Notes under the pieces: model-generated | What the model saw: only the letters and a program-made list of their open reading frames with translations | Told to the model about the DNA's origin: nothing | The model's database searches: none | Program-made: the position numbers and the translations under genes | Shown: positions 22,702 through 35,800 of the stretch, piece after piece | How positions within the stretch are numbered: the first letter of the stretch is position 1 | How the letters are laid out: the number at the start of each line of letters is the position of its first letter | From: Leuctra nigra | Taxonomy: Eukaryota > Arthropoda > Insecta > Plecoptera > Leuctridae | Direction of reading: 5' to 3' | Length of the DNA: 64,000 bases | Assembly (NCBI GenBank): GCA_934045905.1 | Contig: OW203769.1 | Coordinates: 30,761,910-30,825,909 of the forward strand

Positions 22702-22709
22702 TATATAAA
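22702..22709 (+). promoter_or_regulatory. TATA box of the multi-RR cuticular gene
   Basis: TATATAAA lies 69 bp before the ATG at 22771. A start site near 22732 (gcagagtcttcc) would be at the usual distance of about 30 bp. Confidence 0.7.
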
Positions 22710-22770
22710 CCTGGGCAAGGTGGAGGCGAGCAGAGTCTTCCAGCTTCCAAGTGGCCGGAGCTTCTTCAAG

Positions 22771-25700
22771 ATGGCCGACTCCAAGACAGCTGTGAGTACG
22801 AGCTTCAGAGCTTTAGAGCTTTAGAGCTTCAGAGCTTTAGAGTAGGAAGTCAGCTTTAGAGCGGAACACGGGTTTCAATCAATACTTAAAGAAGGATGTC
22901 CTGTCTCCGATAGATATTTGAACAAATATGCTTATAAAAGATAATTTAGTGCATCATAAAAGTAAGACAAAGTGTGAAAGCGAACTCTTTTCCACTTTAT
23001 AAACGCAAGTTAGATCTGTTTTTCATTATTGGGGAGTTGAAAAATCACAGATCTTAGTAGGTAAATATTAGATTTGAACGTTTTCCGCAGGTAGATTCTA
23101 ACGAAATTCTAATATTATGTGGATTAAACGTATTTATTAAGATTTTTATATATACCTACAGCTATGTTTTTAAAAGTAAGAACCCAAAATCTAAATAATT
23201 TTCCTACCTATTCACACGGCCGTTTCAAACTTCCCAAGTTTGCCGAAGTCCCGAATCGCCGTTCCAAAAACTCCCGTGTGAACTATGAAAAGATTCGAAC
23301 TGCGAAGATTGAGTTCCAAACTTTCATAGTTCACACGGGAGTTTTTGGAACGGCGATTCGGAACTTTGTCAAACTTGGGAAGTTTGGAACGGCCGTGTGA
23401 GTCCACCTATATTCTGAAGACAAAAGACAAAAAAAATATAATAAAATTTAAGTACGAAGTAAAAATTACAACATTTTAAAATATTTATTTCATAATTCAA
23501 ATTAGATTTGACAAAAATTGGAATATAATATGTCGTTTTATGTATACATTTGTCAGAAATAATGGCATGTACGCCTAATAGAAGTGCAAACTTGATTGAG
23601 CTTAAATGTTGAGCTTTACCAAAAACGCGAATACAGTTTTAAAAAAAGTAACCTTCTATTCTATTTCTATCACAATTCACGGACCATCTTGATTTATCAA
23701 TAGCGACATTAATTGATACATAGAGGAAATGTGTAAGTTTTGACAATTTAGAGGTGAAAAAGCAATTCAGAGTCCTACAAGTTTTTCACCCAAAATTTTG
23801 AGAAGTAAAAACGATTGCCACATCAATTAATCGTTTCTTAAAAAAAAAAACGATCGCAAAACGAACCAAACACTTACTATGTAACTCAATTTTTTCATGC
23901 AAATCGCAAGCGGACTTTTATCCAACCGAAATAATACCTAAATTACAAATTCACTTTTTTACAATATTCAATTGTTGTATTTATTCATTCCAATCAGCTT
24001 AATGTGGAATTTTCACGGCCAATTCCGCATTTTCCTAATACTGATTTTGATCAAGTAATTTATTTCAGTTTACCAAATCGAGCTAGTGAATTTATTCTGT
24101 AGTTCTGTATTTATTTTTATTTCTGAATGACCAGAATTTTAATTTTAGTTTTCACAACACGTCCTTCAGTAATGAGATCAGCAACAGGAACAGACGCATT
24201 AGTGAAACACTTAGGCACGCTGAAAGCAATCAAATGAAGAAGATAAGTTGTAGGTGTTTTAGAAGGAATGAATACACGGATATTATTGAAGCATAAAATA
24301 ATGTTTGAACGAATAAATATATGGCAAAAGTCCGGTTTTCGATATTATGGGTAAAGGATTGATTAGGTCAAAATATAATTACTAAAATTTGATTTATTTT
24401 CTTCCTTTTGTCGTACTTCAAACATTTGCAATGTAGGAAAAAATTACGAAATTAAAAATGCTTATTGCATTTATTATGAATTTATTCGTATATAAACTCC
24501 ATAACCAAAACCGGGCTTTAACCATAAATAAAACAACTTATGTGTTACGACGTTTGATCAAACTCATCAAATCAATTGCATTCCTGAGGTCCAGATTCGA
24601 TCCCCTCAGTCGTCTTCATGACTGAGATGTGTCGTGATTTCCTCAGTCGAGGCAAATGACGTGAAGGTTCCTCCTACCCCGAATATATCAATGACTTGAG
24701 CTCGAGGAGTTAGTGTTGGGGTTGAAGCCTGTTCATTGGAAGCGGTATGTTGATGATGTTTTGAGGCCATTATTCCGCAGGCTCATATTGAAGATGTGAA
24801 CTTCTTAAACTTCATGATCTCAGCTCGTTTCATCCTAATATTCAATTCACTGGTGATTTGAGAATAACAGCTCGTTGCCTTTCTTGGATGTTTTGATCAA
24901 TAAGAAAGCGGGTGAGGGTTGAGCATGACAGTATAGTATAGAAAACCAACTCACACAAATCAGTGTTAGAATGCAATTGCATGGAATCATTTGTTGACAC
25001 ATTGTTTTCTAGAACCGTGAAGAACATTTATTAAGCAAGGAGGGAGACACTGAGACAGACATCTTATTTAAATCATGTGTTGAAAATGATTACCCTGGCA
25101 GAGAGGTCAGAGGCTGTCGAGTAGAAATAGGCATGAAGGCAGGAATAAACAGTCGACAGTTCATCCCAAGCTATTTGTACGGAAAATTACGGCGACTCGG
25201 AGATGTCTCGTAGGGCTTGCGCGGTTCAACATCAAATCGGTTTTCAAATCGTCAATGTCTTTAATAAGTGTATTTCACAAATGAACCCCTGGATGCGGTG
25301 CAGAATTCTAAAAATGTTATTTTCTTGTCAATGTCAAGACGTGTATGTGGAAAAGACAGGAAAAGGGCATTAAACGAGCATCGTGAAAACGTCAAAGCAC
25401 ATAAAATTTCAACATCTTTAGTAGCTGAGCATGCGTGGGAGAATTGCCATAATTTAGATTTTGATTTAGCCGTCCCAATGTATAAGGAAAGTAACAGTAA
25501 GAAACGTCAAGTCGGCATTATTATTACCTGCATGGACAATAACGTGTTGAGTCAGAGCAGTTGCTTCTTAGTTCTTCCCTGTCTACTGGATGTCGTGATT
25601 GCAGCTATGAGTAAGAGAGAGAGCGAAGCGCGCTTCAATCAGATAAACAACAGGTCATCAGCTGATACGTAGGTCTAGTTTCAGTTACGTCGGGGAGATG

Positions 25701-28700
25701 GAGTGGGGTGGTTTATATTACGTATGTTTTCCGTCAGTTGCGGGTTGAAGAAGACGGCCGCTCCGTGTTTTAATTTGTGTTTTTATATAAGACATGTGTA
25801 TTCCTGAGTAGGAGTTTAAAGAGTACTATATTATATTTTCTTTCCGCTATTATGATTTGATTTCCGCAAATAATATTATATAATTAGTCAGAAGGAATTC
25901 GCTATAATGATAGGATAATTACTGCAAATTGCTGCAAAGTGTTTTTGCGTCGCCTCTTCTAATGGTACCATCGCTAAAGTACTCATTAAGAGTTCGAGGT
26001 CGACTTTAGAGATGTCTACCACTTCACTTCATGTTATAGTCGGTGTGAAGCAGCTTCAGCCCGTAAGAAACAGCTGACTGGCGCAGATGTTGACGTTGAA
26101 CAATAATTAACAAATCAGCGATCAAGTTTTTCAAGTTCACTCTGAAATCAAAGCAAAATAATTTTGTTAGAACTCGAGTATCATCAATGTAATATTTCCA
26201 AATGAACTTAAGCTGTCGCGAACTATTTGTAGTCCAACGCTTTGAACTTTAAATCCATCGTAGGATCAATAAAAAGTGTTTGTAGTAAATTTCAGGTTGA
26301 TCAGATCATAGAGATTCATATACTTCTTTAAGATCAGATGAGCTGTTTCGCTGTGAATAATGACACAAGCAATATAATGAATAGAAACGAGTGGTCTCGG
26401 ACACCTATTGAGTGTTTTAATGTGCGTGTAAAGAAGAAGAATCTGTACCTGAGCTCAGAGGTAGAAGGGCTGAAGTCAACTTCAATGATTCTTGAGGTGA
26501 GCTCAAATACCAGTAACTCTGTCTTCATGCAATCATATTTGTAACGGTGACACGAGTCATTGTTAAAGCCCCATTTACACGGTGTAATTTCTTGAACGAC
26601 TTCTGTGTCACATTCCCATTTTTCATACAATTTTGTATTTACACGACGCAACTTTCTGTCACAGAACTTAAAACATGTTCTAATTTCCATTCAAGAAGTG
26701 TGACACAGAAGTGTGGTACAGAAGTTGTACAAGAAGTTGCTCCGTGTAAATTGGGCTATAGAGAATACTTCAATATAACTGTATTTGTTGACAATGACAT
26801 CAGTCAAATGGCAACTGATAGAGCTTGATTACATCATACCAAAGTGTGCAACGCAAAATCTTGAAAATGTACTTCCGCCCTTCTGCATCTGAGATACTGA
26901 TATTATTGTCTCACGGGCCGAAGACATATCGGACCTACTGTACCTTATAGTAGTCACGGCCACCTGGCCTATTAGAATCAAGTCAATCTCGTATTCCGCA
27001 CTTGTTTCTTATTCATTGACAAAGTGTTTACTATCTTTAGACATGCATTGGCAGTGTTTATTCATCATCAACCAGATCAGACATACTTCATTCCAAAATA
27101 AGTACAGGAAATGCTTAAAAAACGAATGCTTTTCAAATGATTGTCATTCTGTAAGAGTTTTTCATAGCGGTTTGAAACAACAAATGTTGTTGTTAAGAGA
27201 GAACTTTATTGAAAACACTGCCATTATCAAATGGACGCCTCAAGGACACAGTATAACATTGCTGGAAATTGTAAATATAGGAAATATGATTAATAGGCTA
27301 GAATTATTATAAAATATAGGAAATGCATTGAATAGAAATGAAAGCAGTAAAATTACAAATGATGATGATGTTGAATGAAATATTACCTAAATATTGTTAT
27401 TAAGAACCCTGTTAATATGGAAAACTTCCAGTGGCTTCAAGAAAATAGGTAAGATGTGCGAAGCAAAACATGTCCAGATAGATCAGTTGGTAGAGCTCTC
27501 GCCCGGGAAGTGAGAGGTCCCGGGTTCGAGCCCTGGTTGTCGGACATTTGCGCTTGCACCTCCTTTCATATAATTGTGTGTTTCAAAAGTTGTAGAAGCA
27601 ACGAAATATGTCTAAATACAATTATTTTTTACCCAACGACGCAAAAGTGAGAAAGAATATTTTTTATGACGAAGAGGCGAGTACTCCTGTACAACGCCCT
27701 CCTAGCCAATCACTACCTCCTGTACGACGCCGTCCTCTAACTCTCTGTACAGCTGATTCTAGTCATGATGGCCGCCTGCACAGTGTCCTGGGAGAACCTG
27801 CCGACCATCCCCGCGGGTCGCCGCGCCGAGTACTACCTCCTGCACGACGCCAATCACTACCTCCTGTACGACGCCGTCCTCTAACTCTCTGTACAGCTGA
27901 TTCTAGTCATGATGGCCGCCTGCAATCTGTCCTGGGAGAACCTCCCGACCATCCCCGCGGGTCGCCGCGCTGAGTACTACCTCCTGCACGACGCCAATCA
28001 CTACCTCCTGTACGACGCCGTCCTCTAACTCTCTGTACAGCTGATTCTAGTCATGATGGCCGCCTGCACAGTGTCCTGGGAGAACCTGCCGACCATCCCC
28101 GCGGGTCGCCGCGCCGAGTACTACCTCCTGCACGACGACGGCGCCTACAAACACGGCTACGACACCGGTGAGGGTCAGGCGGCGTCGGCGATGGCAGACG
28201 TGCGCAATCAGGTACAAAGCGTTGACTCTTCTCGTACTGGTCTGTCAATATACACGCTCACACAGGAGGCTGGGGTTCGACTCCCGCTGACGACTTTTCT
28301 CATAGCCAAATGCTGGGAAGGTTCACTACCCATCACCCTTTCTGATCTATTCTCGATCATCATCTTCAAATCATCATCATTCCGTCGCCGGCCAAGTTTC
28401 AGAACAAAAAGCGAGAGTGATTTTCCAGCTTGTTGCAGGCACTTTTTTGGATCGATTGGAGACGAAATGCATTGACCAAATGATTTGAAATTTTAATCAT
28501 GATTAGATAAAAGACAAACTTAGGGCTATCACTTGGTAAATTTTAAATTTTTTACTTTGTTAATTAGTAATAATTAGTTGATTTTTGGTGAAAAATTGTC
28601 TATTTTGTGTCTCGCTGGGTGCCGTATGAAATTTAATTTTAAAAATGTGCCAAGTGAGAACCCTAAGTTTGTATTTTATCTTATCATGATTAAAATTTGA

Positions 28701-31700
28701 GATCAATTGTTTCACGGGTTTCTTCTCCAATCGTATCGTAATTATTTCATAATTTTGCGCGGTTTTGTTGAATAACCGGCGCCTAATTAACAAGGTACGA
28801 AGCAAAGATTAAAAAGTGCTACTAATATTCAATCAGACTGATCATGTGAACACCCATTCAAAGTTACACCCACTTATGAAACAATTTGTATCTCTCAATT
28901 TGCGAAAACGGCCGAGCGCTTGTATCACCTTAAACATCACTATAAAATAAAATATTGAATTTGTTAACAGGAACCAAACTTGATAAATTAATGTCTAAAG
29001 TTCAATGTAAACGAATTTGTTTACTTTGTTGAAGATTGTTCTTCACTCTCACTACTAAATTGAGTATTAGCTCATCACTATGCCGACCCAGCTACTATCA
29101 TGTCATGCGCATGGCTCTATGCCGCCCACGCGCCCACCTGCAGGAATGTATGTGACGTCACTGTGTCGCAGGTTCAAGGCCAGTGGCAGTACGTCAACGA
29201 CGAGGGTCAGAGGGTCAACTGGGCATACACGGCTGGCGACGTCGGCTTCGTCCCAGTGCTGGTCACCGACATAGGAGGCGCCACTTTCAAATCAACTGGT
29301 AAATGTCGATAAGGAATATGAAAACAGTTCAGGAGCTACGTTTCTAAAGCAACTTGTCCAAAAACATCGAACAGAGATAAACGCGATTTTCAATTCGAAC
29401 AATTAAGCGACACGTGATGGAGCCACTTCTGGCAGGAAACTTTTTAGATGCACTATTTCAGCCATAACAAACAACTAAAACAAATTTTGTATCATTTATT
29501 TACATAAATAAACCCTTTATATCCTCCATTTTCCCCCTTATGGATAGTACCAAAGACCCACTAGAGGTCAGTGGTGTTCCTTAATTTCTCGAATAGGCAT
29601 TATCATAGAAGAGATACGAAATCCTCTGTTTACATAATTCATTACATTTTAGTTTAGGTAATGCTTCATGTTTTTTAACAGAAAAAATGCGTCATGGACA
29701 AGTTGCGTTTTGAAATGTAGCTCCACCAAATATGTTTTTTTAGTAGTTCTCATCCCAATATCTTATGTTTTTTTTTAGAATTTTTGCACTCGTCGTTTTA
29801 AAATTATACTAGTACATTAATTAGTTCAGAATGTTTAATTCTCCCACGAAAACGGCATTTTGGCTCGCAGTGTTCTGTGACGTCACTGAACAGAATGCAA
29901 CGGCTCAGTCACGCTGGCTCAACCGGATATGTGACGTTATGTCAGTCAGATTGCCTTAAGATATGTTGTTCAGAGGAAATTACGAATAATCTCATTCAAA
30001 TGAAAGTGAGCGATACAAATTTTCCGATTTCTTTATGTTTGTGTATTTATGTTTGGTATGTTTTCTGATTTGCAGGATCTCAAGGCAGTGGCCACCAGAT
30101 CTCCGGGTCTGCGGCTCACACCAGCTCGTCTGCGCATGCGTCGTCAGCGCACGGCTCCGGCTCGTCTTCTCGGGACTCTGCGCACGGCTCTTCTGCGCAA
30201 GGCTCGGCGTCCTCGTCAAGCAGCTGGGGAGCTGCGCAAGGCGCCTCCGCGCAGGGACACGAGGTGCACGACGACAACGCCGACGCCTCCTACAAGTTCA
30301 ACATTGACACGTCGTCGTACACGCGCGACGAGCAGGCCGACAAGAGCGGCAACATCCAGGGTCGCTACTCGTACAACAGTCCGGTGGGCGGCAGCCACGC
30401 CGTCAGCTACACGGCCGGCAAGGACACCGGCTTCGTCGTCACCTCCTCTACCTCCGACGTCGCCGCCGCCAAGCAAGCCGTCCCCGTCGTCCCGTGGACA
30501 GGGCCCCTCGCCGACATCCAGTCCGTCCTGAACGCCGACGGCTCGTACTCGTACTCATACAACAACGGCGACGCCGAGCATCACGTGAGCAGCGATGCGC
30601 AGAACAACGTGCGCGGCAGCTACTCGTCCACGTCGGGCGGGAGGATTGACTACCACGCAGGCGCGGACAGCGGGTACGTCGCCAGCAGTGATGCGGTGCC
30701 CGTCGCTCCGGCCGTCCCCGCCGTGAAGGCCGCGTGGTCCGCGTCGCAGGATGCGTCCCAGGGCGCATGGTCAGCCAACTCCGCCGCCAACCAGGGGGCG
30801 TGGTCCGCTAACGCCGCCGCCGACGACCAGGGGGCGTGGTCCGCCGGACAGACAGGCGAGTCGCACGACGCCAGCGAGGACTCTGGCGACGCCTCCTACA
30901 GCTACAGCTACGAGACCGACTCCAGCGCCAAGCAGGAGAGCTCCGACGCCTCCGGCAACGTGGCCGGAAGCTTCACGTATCTCGGCGGCGACGGCGTGTC
31001 GAGGAAGCTGACGTACACAGCCAACGGCGACGAAGGGTTCATCGCTAGTGGTGATCACCTCCCCGTCGCCCCCGACGTCCCCGTCGCCGCTGTAGCTTGG
31101 TCGGCACCCGCGGTCCCCGTGGCCCCGGCACCCTGGGCGGCACCCGCCGGCAACGCCTGGTCCAACACTGGCGCCGCGACGGCGCACTCTAGCGCCAACA
31201 ACGCCAACGACGGTTCCTACTCGTACTCCTACTCGACCGACACTCAGTCGGTACAACAGTCTTCTGACGCGGACAACAACGTCAAGGGGAGCTACTCGTT
31301 CAAGGCCAAGGATGACGGACAGACGAGGCGGGTGGACTACACTGCAGGGGCAGCTACAGGCTTCGTGGCTTCCGGGGACCATCTGCCGGTGGCGCCAGTA
31401 GCGGTCGTTTCCAAGACTGCAGGCAACCAGGGTAAAGACACACATTAATTAAGTATTAAGTTCCATTTCGTAGCCTTCAGCCGGGTGCGGGCACAATCTT
31501 GAAATACTCTCGTTAAACATCAAGAATTTATTTTCAAAGAGAACACACAGAAATTGCAAAGTTAAAGGAGATGGACTCAGACATGAGTTTGAATCACATG
31601 ATGTTTAACTTTCATTTAATTAACGACAAGTAACAGTAAACATGTTTTAACATTTGAAAGGTTTTGAACAAGAGATATACACTTGTTACAAGCTTTCGGA

Positions 31701-32835
31701 TTTCAAATATTATTTTTTAGATACATAAAATTATCGAATGTTTATAATTTGAGGACTATTCAAAAGGTCCCATGAATGTATTAATTATCTACTCGTTAAC
31801 GATTGTGTCACATTTTGAGCAGAGAACCTGACTTATAATCACCCGATTTCAGATGTCGGTAGTTCAAATCATGCCAAACTACAACAGTTTAAGTATGAGT
31901 TTAAGTTCATGGTTCATGGTTCATGGGTTCATGAGTTCATGGTTTAAGTATAACAATTTTATGTCCGTTGATAATTTTACGAATTATTACGATTAGCTAA
32001 ATCTGGAACAACTTTCGTAAAATTCGCTGAAATGCAGTTTAAGAATGTAGTTACATAATTTAGTTTGCTTAAATACGTTAAGCAGCAAAACACATCGGTG
32101 TTTTGCGACAGAGAAAATAGAAATCGATGTTTTTATCAGGATTTGTCCCGAGATCTGATGTTGTAGGTACACTCAACAAATCATAAAACATTGTAATCAT
32201 CATTGTATTTGAACGAAACGGATTGACTGCTAGTCAGGTTCCTTGACAATCATTCCTTGATTTATTATCAATGAAATCAAAGCTCAGCTACTAGAGTTAT
32301 AGATGACGAGTTAGCATAGACTTAATCGGATCATAGAGTGATGCATGTTTTTTTTCAGCCAATCGGTTTCTTTAGAATACCGTTTTATCTTTTGTTGGGT
32401 GTACGTACTGTCATGGAAATATATTCGGTAAACGCTCCTTCTCCCTTCCATGCATTTACGTTAGTTTAGGCTCCTCCCCCTCGCCCCGTAACACTGACAA
32501 AGTTGTCTGAATGTTGTTGGGGGTGAAAGGAGCGTTTACCGAATATATTTCCATTACTGTACTCGAACGGTTGCAGCTTGACAGCTTGCTATTTGAACTA
32601 TTGAGAGGTTATTCGCTAGTTTATCTGCCAACAATGCGACCAGCCGCATCACACTCTTATTCGTAGAAGAGCAATTTAAATATTCATGTAACTTTAGAAC
32701 AGCACTGTACCTATACAAATATGTTCATATTGGATAATCAGGCGCATAGGAACAGAGTTGGGGGGGGGGGGCAAAGTTTCGGGGATTGTTGAATGTGAGG
32801 AAAATGTAGTGCGCCGCTACAGGGGGATCTGTAAG

Positions 32836-32866
<31 letters not shown>

Positions 32867-35800
32867 AAGATCGAATTTTGAGCTATTTTGGCATCCTTTT
32901 CAATGAAATTTAGAATGTGAATGCAATATTCTTGGGGAAACTTTTTTGACAAACTGCAATCTGTAACCATTTTTATTTGATAACATCCCCAGTGGCCCCG
33001 CAGGGAATTTTTTGTTTTTCTGGTAAAAAAGAATCGATAATGAATCGAATTTGCAATATGCAACAGGCGTTTCTGTATCAAATTATTTAACGTAATTATT
33101 AAATTGTATTCATGAGGATGATCAAGTTGGATAATGAATCACTGTCTCAATGGTCATTGGATATGTCATTTTAGTTTATCATATTGAGATTTTTTTTAAA
33201 ATTCAACCTCATAATAAAACATATTTGTGCATTTGGGCATCAATTTTGGCAACTTTTTTGTATATCTGGGGGTGATGTGGGGCTGTCAAGAGCGTCATAG
33301 ACCCCCACTCCACCCCCTCCCCTCCTTCCTATGCGCCTGTGAATAATAATGTCAAGAAGGATTATAGACGATTGCCGTCAACACCTCAAACCCAATAAAA
33401 ACAGAAAAAGGACATGATTTGGTTTCTCCACGTTATTTTTCTTCGGGCACCCCTCAGATTTGTCATCAATCTGGCACCTGGATGTCACTGTTTCATTATC
33501 TTGAACATTCTTCAGGTTCCGGTGCTTGGTCGGCACCCGCAATAATCGTCCCCCCGGCACCCTGGGCGGCACCTGCCGTCACCGCCTGGTCCAACACTGG
33601 CGCTGCGACGGCGCACTCTAGCACCAACAACGCCAACGACGGTTCCTACTCGTACTCCTACTCAACCGACACGCAGTCGGTACAACAGTCTTCTGACGCG
33701 GACAACAACGTCAAGGGGAGCTACTCGTTCAAGGCCAAGGATGACGGACAGACGAGGCGGGTGGACTACACTGCAGGGGCAGCTACAGGCTTCGTGGCTA
33801 CCGGGGACCATCTGCCGGTGGCGCCACTAGCGGTCGTTTCCAAGACTACAGGCAACCAGGGTAAAGACACACATTAATTAAGTATTAAGTTCCATTTCGT
33901 AGGATGGACAATCTTGAGCCTGGGTAAGCGAACGGGAAATGCACGGTTCGTCAAAGCGTTTTTGAAATTGCTCTATACGCTAACATAATTTTAAAAAATC
34001 AGATAGTAACGACCCATAACAGAGTAATAGACTAAATAATGCCACACACTGGAGTACTTTATGACCTCTGGTGCGACCTCAAAGTGTTACATACGATATG
34101 TACGGTAAAATAATCGTTTAACCATTTGAGGTCGCACCAGAGGTCATAAAGAACTGCTGTTTTGCGGCATTATTTAGTCTATTAAGCTGTAATGGGCCGC
34201 TGCATAGACATTGTATCTTATTTTTTTTAAATTATGTGAGCGTGAAGAGAAAATGTCATAAAAATGCTTTGACGAATTATGCATTTCCTGTTCGCTTACC
34301 CATCATCAAAAGTTTATTTGCAATTAGAACTCTCAGAAATTGCAAAGTCAAAGAAGATGGACTCGAGTCATAAGTTTGAATCAGAATCACACTGAAGTTG
34401 ATTTGAACTATTGAGAGGTTATTCTATAGTTATCTGCCAAACAATGCGACCATCCACATTAACCTCGTATTCGTTGAAGAGCAATTTAAATATTCGTGGA
34501 ACATTTGAACAGAACTGTACCTATATACATATGTTCATATTGAATTATAATGTCTATGATGGATAATAGACGATTGCCGTCAACACTCTAAAATCACAAA
34601 AAAGGAAATTAGTTGGTTTCTCCACGTTATACATAAAAGTAAAAAGTAAAAGGGAAGTAAAAATGTCCTTACTTGATACGGCGAGATTATGCACTGACAG
34701 ATTTTCTTCCACCTAACCGTTTATATGCTAGACACATTCAGTCATTGTCATTGACACTTCAGTTGCTAATATTCTAATATTTTTCTTCGGGCACCCCTTA
34801 GATGTTTCATCAGTCTGGCTCATGGATGTCACAGTTTCATAATCTCTGAACATTCTTTAGGTTCCGGCGCCTGGTCGGCACCCGCGGTCCCCGTGGCCCC
34901 GGCACCCTGGTCCAACACTGGCGCTGCGACGGCGCACTCTAGCGCCAACAACGCCAACGACGGTTCCTACTCGTACTCCTACTCGACCGACACTCAGTCG
35001 GTACAACAGTCTTCTGACGCGGACAACAACGTCAAGGGGAGCTACTCGTTCAAGGCCAAGGATGACGGACAGACGAGGCGGGTGGACTACACTGCAGGGG
35101 CAGCTACAGGCTTCGTGGCTACCGGGGACCATCTGCCGGTGGCGCCAGTAGCGGACAGCGGCGCGGCCTGGAAGCAACAGGCTCAAGCCAACAGTGCATG
35201 GCAGAGTGAGTTCACGACATATACTTGACAGTCGTGAGTCAAAGCTAATAGATTGTGAGGATAAAACTCATATTTAATGCATTTTTTATTTTCTTGGAAG
35301 AAATCCACACCCAGGTTTTATGGAACTTTTGTTTACTTTGAAGAATAATGTTAGATTGTGGAACCTATACTGTCGGTGGAACTGAGTTAAAAAGAAAGAA
35401 ATTATGTACTTTTTTACTAATGAATAGTGTCTTTTATATCAATTTCCTTTGATTTGTGTTCATACCACCAATTTATTTGGTAATTTAATTTAACTTATAA
35501 GAAACATTTGAAATATTTCCTCTACTTCTTCTACAAATCATGCAATAAAACATACGTTTAAACGATTGAGTGGCTTTACTTATGTGAAGTACCTAATACA
35601 GTTTGTAATTTTGCAGGGACTCCAGTGTTCACGTCTTGGTACTTGGTAGAGGACAATGTCAATGGTAGAGGCTCGAGATTATGAATGAAACTAATTGTGT
35701 ATTTCCCCACCAGCCGCGTCTCAGTCTGGTTCAGTCGGTAACTCCGCGTGGTCAGCACCTGCCGCGCCAGTGCACCGAACCTCTCCGCCCCACCCCGGCG

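Larger units (their letters stand above)
22792..28040 (+). other. Intron 1 of the multi-RR gene
   Basis: Donor GTGAGTACG, acceptor ctctctgtacag. It contains an AGAGCTTTAG/AGAGCTTCAG tandem tract (about 22800-22850), a foldback, a SINE fragment, a decayed Penelope-like element, a family E MITE with nested foldback, a tRNA-like element and the exon 2 tandem duplications. Confidence 0.6.

Noticed and set aside
27016..27312. 98-codon frame in intron 1 of the RR gene
   Set aside because: AT-rich composition, no recognisable motif, and an intronic position among transposon relics.
30771..31445. Long minus-strand open frame (224 codons) over RR exon 4
   Set aside because: It mirrors the GC-rich, codon-biased sense exon. 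Similar antisense frames recur over each duplicated exon, and the encoded text is low-complexity.
33419..33515. Open reading frame running upstream of RR exon 5
   Set aside because: It is fortuitous intronic read-through. The acceptor at 33514-33515 and homology to exon 6 fix the exon start at 33516.
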